Assembly (NCBI RefSeq): GCF_002352765.1
Contig: NZ_KZ293963.1
Coordinates: 186,001-250,000 of the forward strand
Origin: Alteribacter populi
GTDB taxonomy: Bacteria; Bacillota; Bacilli; Bacillales; Salisediminibacteriaceae
Direction: 5' to 3'
DNA length: 64,000 nt
Part shown: piece by piece, positions 33,089-42,225 of the stretch
How positions within the stretch are numbered: the first letter of the stretch is position 1
Layout: the number at the start of each line of letters is the position of its first letter
Notes under the pieces: model-generated
Seen by the model: only the letters and a program-made list of their open reading frames with translations
Told to the model about the DNA's origin: nothing
Databases searched by the model: none
Made by a program: the position numbers and the translations under genes

Positions 33089-33256
33089 GCGTAAAAAATC
33101 ATCGTATGAGGACGGATCAGCATTTTTAAATCCTTATTAACCTCTCCCTGCTACACGCGACCATTCCACATGTATTTAAGTTCTTCAACACCTTAAGTTC
33201 TCAATTGAAGACAAGCTACATACCCATTAACAAGGATATTGCAATGGGGTGTAGTG

Positions 33257-33538
33257 ATGAAAAATTGGATTGCAGGATTGGAAACAGCTGTCATAATCAT
33301 GGTTTGTTTACGAATATTCTCAGGCTTGGCTGAGCTTACTATTGCTGGGCTCATATTGAAATTTAATAGTGTTGAAAAAGCACTGATTCTTAACGCGTTT
33401 CTCGCTATTATTGGACCCACTATACTCATACTTTCGATTGCTATTGGTGTATATGCTTTAGCTGATGAGTTATCACTACGGAAAATTATCCTCATTTTTG
33501 CAGGTGTGTTTCTTATTTTATACGGTGTGAAAAGTTAA
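33257..33538 (+). CDS. yqhV: YqhV family membrane protein
   Basis: 93 residues, three hydrophobic helices with MKNWIAGLETAVIIMVCLRI at the start and AELTIAGLILKFN in the middle. Located between efp and spoIIIAA as in B. subtilis yqhV. GGGGTG five bases before the ATG. Function unknown. Confidence 0.8.
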   Translation: MKNWIAGLETAVIIMVCLRIFSGLAELTIAGLILKFNSVEKALILNAFLAIIGPTILILSIAIGVYALADELSLRKIILIFAGVFLILYGVKS

Positions 33539-33546
33539 GTTGAATC

Positions 33547-33575
33547 GTCATATTCATGCTCTTATTGCATAAATT
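33547..33575 (+). promoter_or_regulatory. Candidate SigE promoter of the spoIIIA operon
   Basis: GTCATATT (33547-33554), 13 bases, then CATAAATT (33568-33575). This matches the mother-cell SigE consensus at -35 and most of the -10 (CATACAAT). SigE control of spoIIIA is known in B. subtilis. Confidence 0.6.
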
Positions 33576-33634
33576 TTTTATAGAACAAGCATTTATAGTA
33601 CAACCTCTATTCCAATGAATCGTGAGGTGAAGTC

Positions 33635-34582
33635 GTGGAACAAATTTTTAAAGTATTGCCGACGTCAATCCGCCAGCATCTGGCCGCCGTTCCAGAAAAC
33701 ATACGGTCAAAAATTGAAGAAGTCAGGGTTCGGATTGGACGTCCGTTAGAGGTCATTACTACTGATCAATCATATCTACTTCCATATCATGAGAAGCGAC
33801 CTTATCTCGTGACAGAGGAAGATGGAGCGTTTGTTCTTAGTTATTTAAGTCAGCATTCCGTATATCGGCTTGAAGAGGAGCTGAAGCGTGGATATATTAC
33901 GATTTCCGGGGGCCATCGAGTTGGACTTGCTGGTCGAGTGGTAACGGAGCGAGGTTATGTAAAAGGCATTCGTGATATTGGCTCGTTTAATATTCGAGTT
34001 GCTAGACAGTCAAAAGGTGCAGGCATTCCTTATTTATCTGATATCACCCGTAATCAACAGTGGATGCACACACTCATAGTCGGACCACCGAAAACCGGAA
34101 AAACAACATTGTTAAGAGATTTAGCGCGTATTGCTAGTGAAGGTGATGTCTCATTCGGAATAAAACCAAAAACCGTTGGCATTGTTGATGAACGCTCTGA
34201 ACTTGCTGGTTGTGTTATGGGAGTACCACAACACGATTTTGGTACCAAAGTAGATATTCTTGACAGGTGTCCGAAAGCAGAAGGGATGATGATGCTCATA
34301 CGATCAATGAGTCCTGAGATTATTATTGTAGATGAAATTGGCCGTGCTGAAGATACAGAGGCAATTATGGAGGCTATTCACGCAGGTGTTACTGTGATTG
34401 CTACAGTTCATGGCGCGGATTTACAAGACGTGAGGAGCCGGCCGACCCTACGTACACTATTCGAACAAAAAGCCTTTCAAAAAATCATTGAATTAAATCG
34501 AAACTCCAGAAAGCAACTCACACCTATAAACGTTAAGAATACAAATCAAACTCAACGTGAACTGAAGGTGAGGGTTAAATGA
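33635..34582 (+). CDS. spoIIIAA: Stage III sporulation ATPase SpoIIIAA
   Basis: 315 residues, related to secretion ATPases. Walker A GPPKTGKTT at 150-158, Walker B EIIIVDEIGR near 229, and HAGVTVIATVHG. It is the cytoplasmic (mother-cell) ATPase of the SpoIIIA-SpoIIQ feeding-tube complex. GTG start with GAGGTGAAG upstream. First gene of an eight-gene operon. Confidence 0.96.
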   Translation: MEQIFKVLPTSIRQHLAAVPENIRSKIEEVRVRIGRPLEVITTDQSYLLPYHEKRPYLVTEEDGAFVLSYLSQHSVYRLEEELKRGYITISGGHRVGLAGRVVTERGYVKGIRDIGSFNIRVARQSKGAGIPYLSDITRNQQWMHTLIVGPPKTGKTTLLRDLARIASEGDVSFGIKPKTVGIVDERSELAGCVMGVPQHDFGTKVDILDRCPKAEGMMMLIRSMSPEIIIVDEIGRAEDTEAIMEAIHAGVTVIATVHGADLQDVRSRPTLRTLFEQKAFQKIIELNRNSRKQLTPINVKNTNQTQRELKVRVK

Positions 34583-35091
34583 AGATCTTTGGCATTTTAG
34601 TCATCATTATCGCGACTACAGCTATAGGTTGGGAATGGGCAAGAAGGTTGCGCTTGAGAACGAAGCAACTTAAGGATGTCCGAGTAGGACTTGAAGCACT
34701 CGAAACTGAAATGGTCTACGGATTAACTCCTCTTTCTGAAGCGTGTGAGCGAGTATCACGACAAGTAAGGAACCCAGTAGGACAGTTGTTTCATCGTTTT
34801 GCTCAAGATCTTCAACAAGAGGAAATGCTTGCGTCAGAAGTTTGGCAGCAGACGCTCATCAAAATGAAGAATACGATCGAATTTAAGCAAGGAGAGTGGG
34901 ATGTTTTACACCAGTTCGGGCAAACGTTAGGACAGCAGGATTTGGAGAATCAGAGGAAGCACCTTCGTCTGGCACTTACTTATCTCGAGCAACAGGAAGC
35001 TGACGCCCGTGAACATCAGCGTAAACATGAATCGATGTATAAAAGCTTAGGGTTTTTATGTGGGATCTTAATCGCACTCATCATGCTCTAA
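34579..35091 (+). CDS. spoIIIAB: Stage III sporulation protein SpoIIIAB
   Basis: 170 residues with N- and C-terminal membrane helices and a helical middle (LKDVRVGLEALETEMVYGLTPLSEAC). Member of the SpoIIIAB family, related to GspF-like platform proteins. Overlaps spoIIIAA by ATGA. Confidence 0.93.
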   Translation: MKIFGILVIIIATTAIGWEWARRLRLRTKQLKDVRVGLEALETEMVYGLTPLSEACERVSRQVRNPVGQLFHRFAQDLQQEEMLASEVWQQTLIKMKNTIEFKQGEWDVLHQFGQTLGQQDLENQRKHLRLALTYLEQQEADAREHQRKHESMYKSLGFLCGILIALIML

Positions 35092-35117
35092 TCGTGCGAA
35101 GAGAGAGGGGATTAACG

Positions 35118-35324
35118 ATGAGTTATGATATTAGCTTAATTTTTCAGATTGCCGGTGTCGGTATTGTTGTAGCCATGATGCACACGGTCTTAAAACAAAT
35201 GGGCAAAGAGGAAATTGCCCAATGGGTGACATTGATCGCTTTTGTGGTGGTTTTATATATGGTCGCTTCTGTGATTGATGATCTCTTCCAGACGATCCGC
35301 AGTGTGTTCCTCTTCCAAGGTTAG
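35118..35324 (+). CDS. spoIIIAC: Stage III sporulation protein SpoIIIAC
   Basis: 68 residues, two membrane helices, sequence MSYDISLIFQIAGVGIVVAM and IAQWVTLIAFVVVLYMV. ATG 35118 is chosen because GAGAGGGG lies upstream and it gives the family's normal length. Confidence 0.93.
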   Translation: MSYDISLIFQIAGVGIVVAMMHTVLKQMGKEEIAQWVTLIAFVVVLYMVASVIDDLFQTIRSVFLFQG

Positions 35325-35327
35325 GGG

Positions 35328-35729
35328 GTGGTTGCCATTGAAATTATTCAAATCGTTGGACTCGGTTTAATAGCTACGTTTTTAGCTCTCGTTGTTAAAG
35401 AGCAAAAGCCGATGTTCGCATTCCTGCTTACTGTTTTTGTTGGTGTACTCATTTTTATATTCTTAGTAGATAAAATTGCAGAGATCATTGGAATGCTTGA
35501 AGAGTTAGCAGGAAATGCAAACATTAATATGGTTTATGTTCAAACGATTTTAAAAATAATCGGGATCGCCTATATTGCAGAATTCGGTGCCCAAATTGCA
35601 AAAGACGCAGGTCAGGGCGCCATGGCTTCAAAAATTGAACTCGCCGGCAAGGTGTTGATCATGGTGATGGCAATTCCCATTATATCGGTAATTATCGAGA
35701 CAGTGCTTGGGTTATTGCCCCAAGCATAA
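35328..35729 (+). CDS. spoIIIAD: Stage III sporulation protein SpoIIIAD
   Basis: 133 residues with three to four membrane helices. IEIIQIVGLGLIATFLALVVKEQKP and IGIAYIAEFGAQIAKDAGQG are family signatures. The start is uncertain. GTG 35328 sits inside a GGGGGTGG that would otherwise be the ribosome binding site; alignment to family N-termini points near codon ATT 35337, a non-standard initiator. Confidence 0.92.
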   Translation: MVAIEIIQIVGLGLIATFLALVVKEQKPMFAFLLTVFVGVLIFIFLVDKIAEIIGMLEELAGNANINMVYVQTILKIIGIAYIAEFGAQIAKDAGQGAMASKIELAGKVLIMVMAIPIISVIIETVLGLLPQA

Positions 35730-35744
35730 AGGAGGTGGAAATGG

Positions 35745-36962
35745 GTGAGGGTAAAATGCAACGTTTTCATCAAAATAATCTTAGTATCCATCTTTACCCT
35801 CACCTTTCTGCCTGATTTGGTTGCTGCAGAAGAGGGGCAGATAGAAGAAGAACAAATAGAAGAAGTGGTCGACCAGGAACAGTTTGTGGAAAATCAGCTC
35901 GAACAGCTTGGAATTGATGATATACGAGAGTTTTGGGACGGGATTAATGAAGACTACGGAGGATTTTTACCCGAAAGTCATAAAGGCTCCCTACTCGAAT
36001 TTTTACAATCAGACAAGCCCTTTTCTCTCAAAGAGTGGCTTTGGGGATTTATTAAGTTTTTATTTCATGAAGTGATAGCAAATGGGAAATTACTAGGGAC
36101 GCTGATTTTACTAGCGATATTCAGTATGATTTTAGCCCAGCTTCAGCAAGCCTTTGAAAAACATTCAATTAGCAAAGTGGCCTATGCCATAACCTACATG
36201 GTTCTTCTTATCATCGCTTTAAATAGCTTTCATATTACCATTCAATTTACACAGCAAACAATTGAAGCTATGTCGAATTTCATGGTTGCCTTGTTACCCC
36301 TTCTTCTCGTTCTCATGGCAAGTATGGGGAGTGTAACGTCCGTGGCTTTGTTTCATCCGATGATTCTATTTCTTGTCCATACGAGCGGGCTGTTTGTACA
36401 ATATTTTGTTCTCCCGCTATTATTTTTATCAGCTCTGTTAAGTATAGTAAGTACGATGACAGAACATTACAAAGTGACGAAGCTGGCAAATTTTTTACGA
36501 AATATTGCCGTTGGGGGTCTTGGTCTTTTCTTGACCGTGTTTTTAGGTGTTATTTCTGTACAGGGAGCAACAGCAGCAGTAGCTGATGGGATTGCTATTC
36601 GTACAGCCAAATTTGTCACTGGAAATTTTGTCCCAGTTGTAGGTCGGATGTTTACAGACGCTGCTGATACGGTCATGGGAGCTTCTGTTCTTGTCAAAAA
36701 TACAGTAGGTGTAGCAGGGCTTGCAGTCCTCCTGCTAATCTGCGTTTTCCCTGCTTTAAAAGTTTTATCGTTAGCCCTTATCTACTCATTTGCTTCAGCT
36801 GTCCTCCAGCCCTTAGGGGGGGGGCCGATTATTGAATCATTATCAATAATCGGTAAATCCGTCATTTATGTCTTTGCAGCTTTATCAGCTGTTTGTTTAA
36901 TGTTTTTCTTAGCGATTACGATCATAATCATTTCAGGCAATCTTTCCTTAATGATGCGCTGA
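35745..36962 (+). CDS. spoIIIAE: Stage III sporulation protein SpoIIIAE
   Basis: 405 residues. Signal peptide (about 1-27, ending LVAA) then an acidic segment rich in Glu, then seven or eight membrane helices with KLLGTLILLAIFSMILAQLQQAFE and FVTGNFVPVVGRMFTDAADTV as conserved parts. Transport-like component of the SpoIIIA complex. AAAGGAGGTGG six bases before the GTG. A run of nine G (36816-36824) encodes LGGG near residue 360; slippage there would truncate the protein. Confidence 0.94.
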   Translation: MRVKCNVFIKIILVSIFTLTFLPDLVAAEEGQIEEEQIEEVVDQEQFVENQLEQLGIDDIREFWDGINEDYGGFLPESHKGSLLEFLQSDKPFSLKEWLWGFIKFLFHEVIANGKLLGTLILLAIFSMILAQLQQAFEKHSISKVAYAITYMVLLIIALNSFHITIQFTQQTIEAMSNFMVALLPLLLVLMASMGSVTSVALFHPMILFLVHTSGLFVQYFVLPLLFLSALLSIVSTMTEHYKVTKLANFLRNIAVGGLGLFLTVFLGVISVQGATAAVADGIAIRTAKFVTGNFVPVVGRMFTDAADTVMGASVLVKNTVGVAGLAVLLLICVFPALKVLSLALIYSFASAVLQPLGGGPIIESLSIIGKSVIYVFAALSAVCLMFFLAITIIIISGNLSLMMR

Positions 36963-36981
36963 CACGAAAAGGGGGCAGACA

Positions 36982-37641
36982 ATGGGGTTTGTAATCGAGT
37001 GGGTCACAAATATTATCATGCTGATTCTTTTTGCAGCCATCTTGGAATTGCTTCTGCCAAATTCCAGTTTACAAAGGTATGTAAAGCTTGTTGTAGGCCT
37101 CATGGTTTTAATGGTCATGATTCAACCGATTTTATCCGTTTTTAAAACAGATCCTGAAGATTGGTTGACCTCTGTATCTGACTGGGTGGATGGAGATTAT
37201 TCACAAGAAGAAACTTTACTAGATCAAAAGAAAATGGATATAGAAGAAGGACAGCTTGCATATACTTCTGAACAAGTGGCTGTCCAATTAAAAAGAGAGG
37301 TTGCTCCTGAGCTGGAGGAGTATTACGAAATGGTGCCCGCAGCTATAGAGATTGAAATGGCTTCCTATGAGGAAAGCGAACATATTCTTGAAGGGCTCAA
37401 ATCTGTCAATGTTCACCTTCAACCTGCAAGTGAAGGAGACGAAGACGAGGAGGAGTCAAATGAGATTGTACCGGTTCAGTCAGTAGTCATTAATACAGAA
37501 TATGAAAAGGATGAAGGTGAAGATTTACCTGAACAAACATTGGACTTCAATAAGGAAGACATTCAGGACTTTTTATCTGCGCAATGGCAAATTCCTAAAG
37601 ATAAAATACAGCTTTATATGAAGGGGGGAGAAGACCAATGA
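36982..37641 (+). CDS. spoIIIAF: Stage III sporulation protein SpoIIIAF
   Basis: 219 residues, two N-terminal membrane helices (about 7-25 and 34-52) then a soluble ring-building-motif-like domain that is strongly acidic in the middle (EGDEDEEESNE). AAAGGGGG precedes the ATG. Overlaps spoIIIAG by ATGA. Confidence 0.92.
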   Translation: MGFVIEWVTNIIMLILFAAILELLLPNSSLQRYVKLVVGLMVLMVMIQPILSVFKTDPEDWLTSVSDWVDGDYSQEETLLDQKKMDIEEGQLAYTSEQVAVQLKREVAPELEEYYEMVPAAIEIEMASYEESEHILEGLKSVNVHLQPASEGDEDEEESNEIVPVQSVVINTEYEKDEGEDLPEQTLDFNKEDIQDFLSAQWQIPKDKIQLYMKGGEDQ

Positions 37642-38306
37642 CAGATAAAAAAAACGATAAACAATCATGGATTGATCAATATAAAGAGGTCGGCAAATGG
37701 AAAAAGGTCAATGTAAAGTATTTATTTCTGCTTCTTTTCCTTGGAATTGCATTTATGCTAGTCGGCAATATTTTTACATCTGGTGATGACCATAATTCCT
37801 TGCAGGTTTCAAATATGGAAGTAGAGGAGGAGAAAGAGAGCGAGTCTGCAGAGCCCGTCTTTAAATCATCGAGATCAGACGGTCCGCTAACGATGGGTGA
37901 GTACGAGGAACTCTATGAATCTCAGCTAAAAAAGTCGTTAGAACAAATGATAGGTGTATCCGATGTTACCGTAATCGTCAATTTGGCTGAAACAGAAAGA
38001 CAAATATATCAAACAAATGTGAATACAAAAGAGCAACATACAGACGAGACTGATCGCGAAGGGGGAAAACGAAAAGTCGAAGATGTAACCAAGGATGAGG
38101 AAGTAGTCATTATCCGTAGTGGAGACAAAGAGGAGCCATTGCTTCAAAACGTAGAAAAGCCTAGTGTGCGAGGGGTTTTAGTTGTTGCAAAGGGGGTGGA
38201 TAACATTCAAGTGAAAACATCGGTTGTCGAAGCGGTCAGCCGAGTACTGGATGTACCATCTCACCGGGTATCGGTGATGCCCAAAAAACCTGAGGGGGAA
38301 TCGTAA
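37638..38306 (+). CDS. spoIIIAG: Stage III sporulation ring protein SpoIIIAG
   Basis: 222 residues, one membrane helix near 29-45, followed by an extracytoplasmic ring-building domain (MIGVSDVTVIVNLAETERQIYQ; VRGVLVVAKGVDNIQVKTSVVEAV) with an inserted charged beta region (GGKRKVEDVTKDEEV). SpoIIIAG forms a large ring in the intermembrane space. Stop adjacent to spoIIIAH. Confidence 0.94.
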   Translation: MTDKKNDKQSWIDQYKEVGKWKKVNVKYLFLLLFLGIAFMLVGNIFTSGDDHNSLQVSNMEVEEEKESESAEPVFKSSRSDGPLTMGEYEELYESQLKKSLEQMIGVSDVTVIVNLAETERQIYQTNVNTKEQHTDETDREGGKRKVEDVTKDEEVVIIRSGDKEEPLLQNVEKPSVRGVLVVAKGVDNIQVKTSVVEAVSRVLDVPSHRVSVMPKKPEGES

Positions 38307-38924
38307 ATGGTATTAAAACGTCAAACAGTCTGGTTACTTACTATGTTAAGTTTGATTATTGTACTGTCGGTTTATTACATCAATATCAATAACCAGGATT
38401 TTGCAAGCTTGCCGGAGGATCTAGAAGATGGTGAGGAAGTGTCATCTGTTGAAACGGAAGAAGACGACGAAGTTGATTTAGAGGAGCAGCTTCAAAATGA
38501 TGAAAATGTGACTTTTATTGAAATTGAGAATGCGGAAGACATGATGGCTGAAAGTTCCGAGTTTGGAAATATTAATACTGATGAAATGTTTGATACAATT
38601 CGCCTGCAACGTCAAGACGCTCGGGGGAAAATACGTGAGGACTATGCAGAAGTTGTAGCTTCAGCCGATGCCTCAGCGGATGTCCAAAGCGAGGCATACG
38701 ACGGAATGGAATCTTTACACACGATGGCTCAAAAAGAAGAAATGCTTGAAACATTAATTAAAGCAAAAGGGTATGAAGATGCCCTTGTCATTACAGAAGA
38801 AGACCAAGTTCGCGTTTATGTAAAAGCGGAAGAACTATCAAAAGAGGAAGCTGTCCAGATTAATAATATGGCCTTTGAAGAATTGGGCGTCACAAACATT
38901 CGGGTAGGCTATCAATCTAATTAA
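38307..38924 (+). CDS. spoIIIAH: Stage III sporulation protein SpoIIIAH
   Basis: 205 residues, one N-terminal helix (about 8-24), an acidic linker and a C-terminal ring-building domain (MAQKEEMLETLIKAKGYEDALVI; LGVTNIRVGYQ). It pairs with SpoIIQ across the septum. The ATG follows the spoIIIAG stop directly. Confidence 0.95.
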   Translation: MVLKRQTVWLLTMLSLIIVLSVYYININNQDFASLPEDLEDGEEVSSVETEEDDEVDLEEQLQNDENVTFIEIENAEDMMAESSEFGNINTDEMFDTIRLQRQDARGKIREDYAEVVASADASADVQSEAYDGMESLHTMAQKEEMLETLIKAKGYEDALVITEEDQVRVYVKAEELSKEEAVQINNMAFEELGVTNIRVGYQSN

Positions 38925-38935
38925 ATTGATACAGT

Positions 38936-38970
38936 ATGGAAGCAGAGAGACTAGCCTCTGCTTCCATTTT
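38936..38970 (+). terminator. Terminator of the spoIIIA operon
   Basis: A perfect 12-bp stem ATGGAAGCAGAG / CTCTGCTTCCAT followed by four T. Confidence 0.88.
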
Positions 38971-39103
38971 AGTGTGAACATCTTCTTTTAGTATTTAATG
39001 ATGAATTTCTTTTCTGTAAGTGGTATAATTACGACTTGGAAATGCTAACATGATGAAGAAGCGGTTAATACATACTTGATTGAAAAAAAAGGGAGAGATC
39101 CAA

Positions 39104-39424
39104 ATGGAATGGTCTGACTTAACAGAAGGCGCCAAAGCCGTCCTTGAGCAAACAAGAAATATTAAAAATGATAAAATCCAAATCGTGGAGTTTGATGTTG
39201 GTTTTACTCAAGATAGTGAAACAGCTGGAAATATGGATCCAATTTCTATTCAAGAAGAAGATTACCAAAGCTTGAAGCAGTTTACACAAGACAATGAATA
39301 TGGCGAGAAGTATCACATGGCTCGTAATAAAAATACTGTGAAAATTATTCTTTTGGAAAAAGGGAAGATTCCCGATAATCTGTCTGAAATTCCTGTATTC
39401 CGGGAGTATAAGGTGGAACAATAA
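39104..39424 (+). CDS. Hypothetical protein, small soluble orphan
   Basis: 106 residues, MEWSDLTEGAKAVLEQTRNI at the start, no membrane segment, no recognised domain. It looks like an alpha/beta protein with alternating hydrophobics (IQIVEFDVGF; TVKIILLEKG; IPVFREYKVEQ). ATG 39104 follows GGGAGAG. It has its own terminator and lies between spoIIIAH and accB; I do not recall a counterpart at this point in B. subtilis. Confidence 0.65.
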   Translation: MEWSDLTEGAKAVLEQTRNIKNDKIQIVEFDVGFTQDSETAGNMDPISIQEEDYQSLKQFTQDNEYGEKYHMARNKNTVKIILLEKGKIPDNLSEIPVFREYKVEQ

Positions 39425-39450
39425 CCTTCTTCAACTCGAAGAAGGTTTTT
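39423..39450 (+). terminator. Terminator of the orphan gene
   Basis: AACCTTCTTC (39423-39432) pairs with GAAGAAGGTT (39438-39447), then T. Confidence 0.88.
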
Positions 39451-39700
39451 CTCACCCTTCCAAAAAAAGTGTTAAATAGGCTTGCTTTTAAATATTGATT
39501 TTCGTGACAACGCTTACAATAACTCGTGCTTTTCTTTACATTTAATAAGAAAACACTTTCCAATTACGTGAAAGTAATGTAGCATAAATTTAGGACTTGC
39601 TCATAAGACATGACACGAAAACATGGAATTTTCTAACTTAATTATTTATTCTATTTTTTATCTAACGACAAGATATGATTGAAACAAGGAGTGTAATGAC

Positions 39701-40222
39701 ATGTTAAAGATTCAGGAAATTCGCGAATTAATTAAACTTATCGATCAATCTAGTATTAATGAATTTAAGTATGAACAAAATGGTGAAAAAGTTACGATGC
39801 GTAAACAAGTAAAAAGCGAAGCAACACAAACGGTCGTGAGAGAAGTGCCTCAATCAGTTCCTCAGGCCCAACAAGTTCCGCAAAAAGACCCTGTTCAAAC
39901 GGTTAGTCAAACCGAAGTTCAGGCTACCCAATCTAATGAGCAAGTTAAATCGAGTGATCAAACAGAAACGAATAGAGAGGGCTTACATACGATAACATCA
40001 CCAATGGTAGGAACATTCTATGAAGCGCCTTCACCTGATTCTTCTGCTTACGTGAATGAAGGCGACAAAGTGAAGGTTGACAGTGTTGTATGTATTGTTG
40101 AAGCGATGAAGCTGATGAACGAGATAGAAGCTGAAGTGAAAGGTGAAATTGTGGAAGTTCTCGTTGAAAATGGTCAGCTGGTCGAATATGGTCAAGAACT
40201 CTTCTTGGTTAAGCCTGAGTAA
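39701..40222 (+). CDS. accB: Acetyl-CoA carboxylase biotin carboxyl carrier protein
   Basis: 173 residues. A Gln/Val/Thr-rich flexible linker (about 38-90) leads to the biotinyl domain, with Lys137 in EAMKLMNEI as biotinylation site and SPMVGTFYEAPSP at 100-112. Carries CO2 from AccC to the carboxyltransferase. AAGGAG nine bases before ATG. Operon with accC and yqhY. Confidence 0.96.
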   Translation: MLKIQEIRELIKLIDQSSINEFKYEQNGEKVTMRKQVKSEATQTVVREVPQSVPQAQQVPQKDPVQTVSQTEVQATQSNEQVKSSDQTETNREGLHTITSPMVGTFYEAPSPDSSAYVNEGDKVKVDSVVCIVEAMKLMNEIEAEVKGEIVEVLVENGQLVEYGQELFLVKPE

Positions 40223-40234
40223 GGGATGGATAAC

Positions 40235-41599
40235 ATGATAAGAAAAGTATTAGTTGCAAACAGAGGAGAAATTGCTGTACGGATTATTCGTGCGTGTAAG
40301 GAGTTAGGTGTTGAAACGGTAGCTGTATTTTCTGAAGCAGATCGGGATGCGCTTCACGTACGAATGGCTGACGAAGCCTATTGTATTGGACCCACTTCGT
40401 CCACAGATAGTTATTTAAACTTCACAAACATAATGAGTGTAGCTACATTAACAGAAGTGGACGGTATTCACCCAGGTTACGGGTTCTTAGCCGAGAATGC
40501 GGACTTTGCTGAGATTTGTTCTGCTTGTAATATCACTTTTATAGGACCTAGTCCTGAAGCCATTAGTCAAATGGGCACAAAAGATGTAGCGCGCAAAACA
40601 ATGAAAAAAGCCGGTGTCCCCGTTGTTCCAGGTTCACAGGGGATTATTGAAAACATCGAAGAAGGTGTTCGCGTAGCAGAAGGGATTGGCTATCCAGTCA
40701 TTATTAAAGCTACTGCCGGCGGGGGCGGAAAGGGCATTCGAGTTGCAAAAGATGAACAAGAACTGCGTAAAGGGATTTCTGTGACTCAAAAAGAAGCCCA
40801 AGCAAATTTTGGGAACCCGGGCGTTTATCTTGAGAAGTATATTGAAAATTTCCGTCACGTTGAAATTCAAGTCTTAGCTGATACCCATGGAAACGTCATT
40901 CACCTTGGTGAGCGTGACTGTTCAATCCAGCGCCGTCTTCAAAAGCTTGTTGAAGAAACACCGTCTCCTGCAATTACAAAGGAAAAGCGAGCTGAAATGG
41001 GTGAAGCTGCAGTAAGAGCTGCTGAAGCGGTAGATTACGTTGGCGCTGGAACTGTTGAATTCATTTTCGACCATCAAACCGGTGACTTTTATTTTATGGA
41101 AATGAATACACGAATTCAGGTGGAACATCCCGTGACAGAAATGGTCACTGGGATCGACTTAATAAAAGAGCAAATTTTAGTTGCGTCAGGTGTGGAGCTC
41201 TCTTATACTCAAGAGGAAGTCACTTTTAAAGGGTGGTCTATTGAGTGCCGGATCAACGCAGAAAACCCTGACAAAAATTTCATGCCTTCTCCAGGTAAAA
41301 TTGATGTGTATTTACCACCAGGAGGGTTTGGTGTAAGAGTTGATAGTGCAGCATTCCCTGGTTATACGATTAGTCCTTTCTATGATTCCATGATTGCAAA
41401 AGTCATTACCTATGGGGAGACAAGGGAAGAAGCGGTCTCCCGTATGAAAAGGGCACTTAGTGAGTTTGTAATCGAAGGCATTGATACAACGATACCGTTC
41501 CATTTAAGACTCATGAGTCATGAAGTGTTTATGAGTGGTGATTTTAACACGAAGTTTTTGGAACAATATCCGTTAAAGCCAGAAAGTGATGAAGGATAA
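40235..41599 (+). CDS. accC: Acetyl-CoA carboxylase biotin carboxylase subunit
   Basis: 454 residues. ATP-grasp enzyme carboxylating the biotin on AccB. MIRKVLVANRGEIAVRIIRACKEL at the start, Gly-rich loop KATAGGGGKGIRV near 158-170, ERDCSIQRR near 230, EMNTRIQVEHPVTE near 287. ATG 40235 is preferred over ATG 40226 because AAGGG lies 9 bases before it and it gives the family's usual N-terminus. Confidence 0.96.
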   Translation: MIRKVLVANRGEIAVRIIRACKELGVETVAVFSEADRDALHVRMADEAYCIGPTSSTDSYLNFTNIMSVATLTEVDGIHPGYGFLAENADFAEICSACNITFIGPSPEAISQMGTKDVARKTMKKAGVPVVPGSQGIIENIEEGVRVAEGIGYPVIIKATAGGGGKGIRVAKDEQELRKGISVTQKEAQANFGNPGVYLEKYIENFRHVEIQVLADTHGNVIHLGERDCSIQRRLQKLVEETPSPAITKEKRAEMGEAAVRAAEAVDYVGAGTVEFIFDHQTGDFYFMEMNTRIQVEHPVTEMVTGIDLIKEQILVASGVELSYTQEEVTFKGWSIECRINAENPDKNFMPSPGKIDVYLPPGGFGVRVDSAAFPGYTISPFYDSMIAKVITYGETREEAVSRMKRALSEFVIEGIDTTIPFHLRLMSHEVFMSGDFNTKFLEQYPLKPESDEG

Positions 41600-41619
41600 G
41601 GGCAAGGAGGACGAAGATC

Positions 41620-42030
41620 ATGAAAGATAACCACCTGATTGATATGTCAGAGGATAATTTGGATTTAGGTAAGGTTGAAATTTCTCCTGAAGTAATTGAA
41701 GTTATTGCAGGCCTTGCAGCTTCAGAAATTGACGGTGTTGCTACGATGCGCGGTAACTTTGCTTCAGGTGTAGCGGAGCGTCTAGGGCGTAAAGCGAGCC
41801 ACGGAAAAGGGGTTAAAGTAGATCTTCAAGAGGACGGAATTACGGTTGAAGTATACGTAACCACCAATTATGGTGCTTCCATTCCTGATGTCTGTAAAAA
41901 AGTCCAGGAGAACATTTATCAAACATTGAAAAGTATGACTGCCATTGAACTTTCGGGCGTTAATGTACACGTTGTAGGTGTTCAACTTGAGGTAGAAAAA
42001 AAAGAGGAACCAGTGAATAAAGAACAATAA
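41620..42030 (+). CDS. yqhY: Asp23/Gls24 family protein YqhY
   Basis: 136 residues. LGKVEISPEVIEVIAGLAASEIDGV, then VKVDLQEDGITVEVYVTTNYG and VPDVCKKVQ-like elements of the Asp23 (DUF322) domain; charged C-terminus. In B. subtilis YqhY is linked genetically to acetyl-CoA carboxylase activity, consistent with being third in accB-accC-yqhY. AAGGAGG upstream. Confidence 0.93.
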   Translation: MKDNHLIDMSEDNLDLGKVEISPEVIEVIAGLAASEIDGVATMRGNFASGVAERLGRKASHGKGVKVDLQEDGITVEVYVTTNYGASIPDVCKKVQENIYQTLKSMTAIELSGVNVHVVGVQLEVEKKEEPVNKEQ

Positions 42031-42037
42031 TAGTTTG

Positions 42038-42095
42038 AGTTCAAAAGGAGCAGAAATGAGCCGAGTAAGTCGAGGCGTCCCGCAATTTTTGAACA
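42038..42095. repeat. TGTTCAAAA-type repeat, short copy
   Basis: 58 bp: AGTTCAAAAGGAGCA at the left end, TTTTGAACA at 42087-42095. The centre is shortened compared with 15116-15215. Confidence 0.5.
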
Positions 42096-42121
42096 TCTTC
42101 TAATAAATTCAACATAAGAAA

Positions 42122-42153
42122 AACCAAAGAGGCGACGCCTTCTTTGGTTTTTT
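42122..42153 (+). terminator. Terminator of accB-accC-yqhY
   Basis: AACCAAAGA (42122-42130) pairs with TCTTTGGTT (42141-42149), then a T run. Confidence 0.85.
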
Positions 42154-42225
42154 CACGTAAAGATAAGGGTGTAGAGAGTAAAAAAAAGAGGAATCCTTTT
42201 AGAAGTGAAGGAGCTAATTTTTCCT

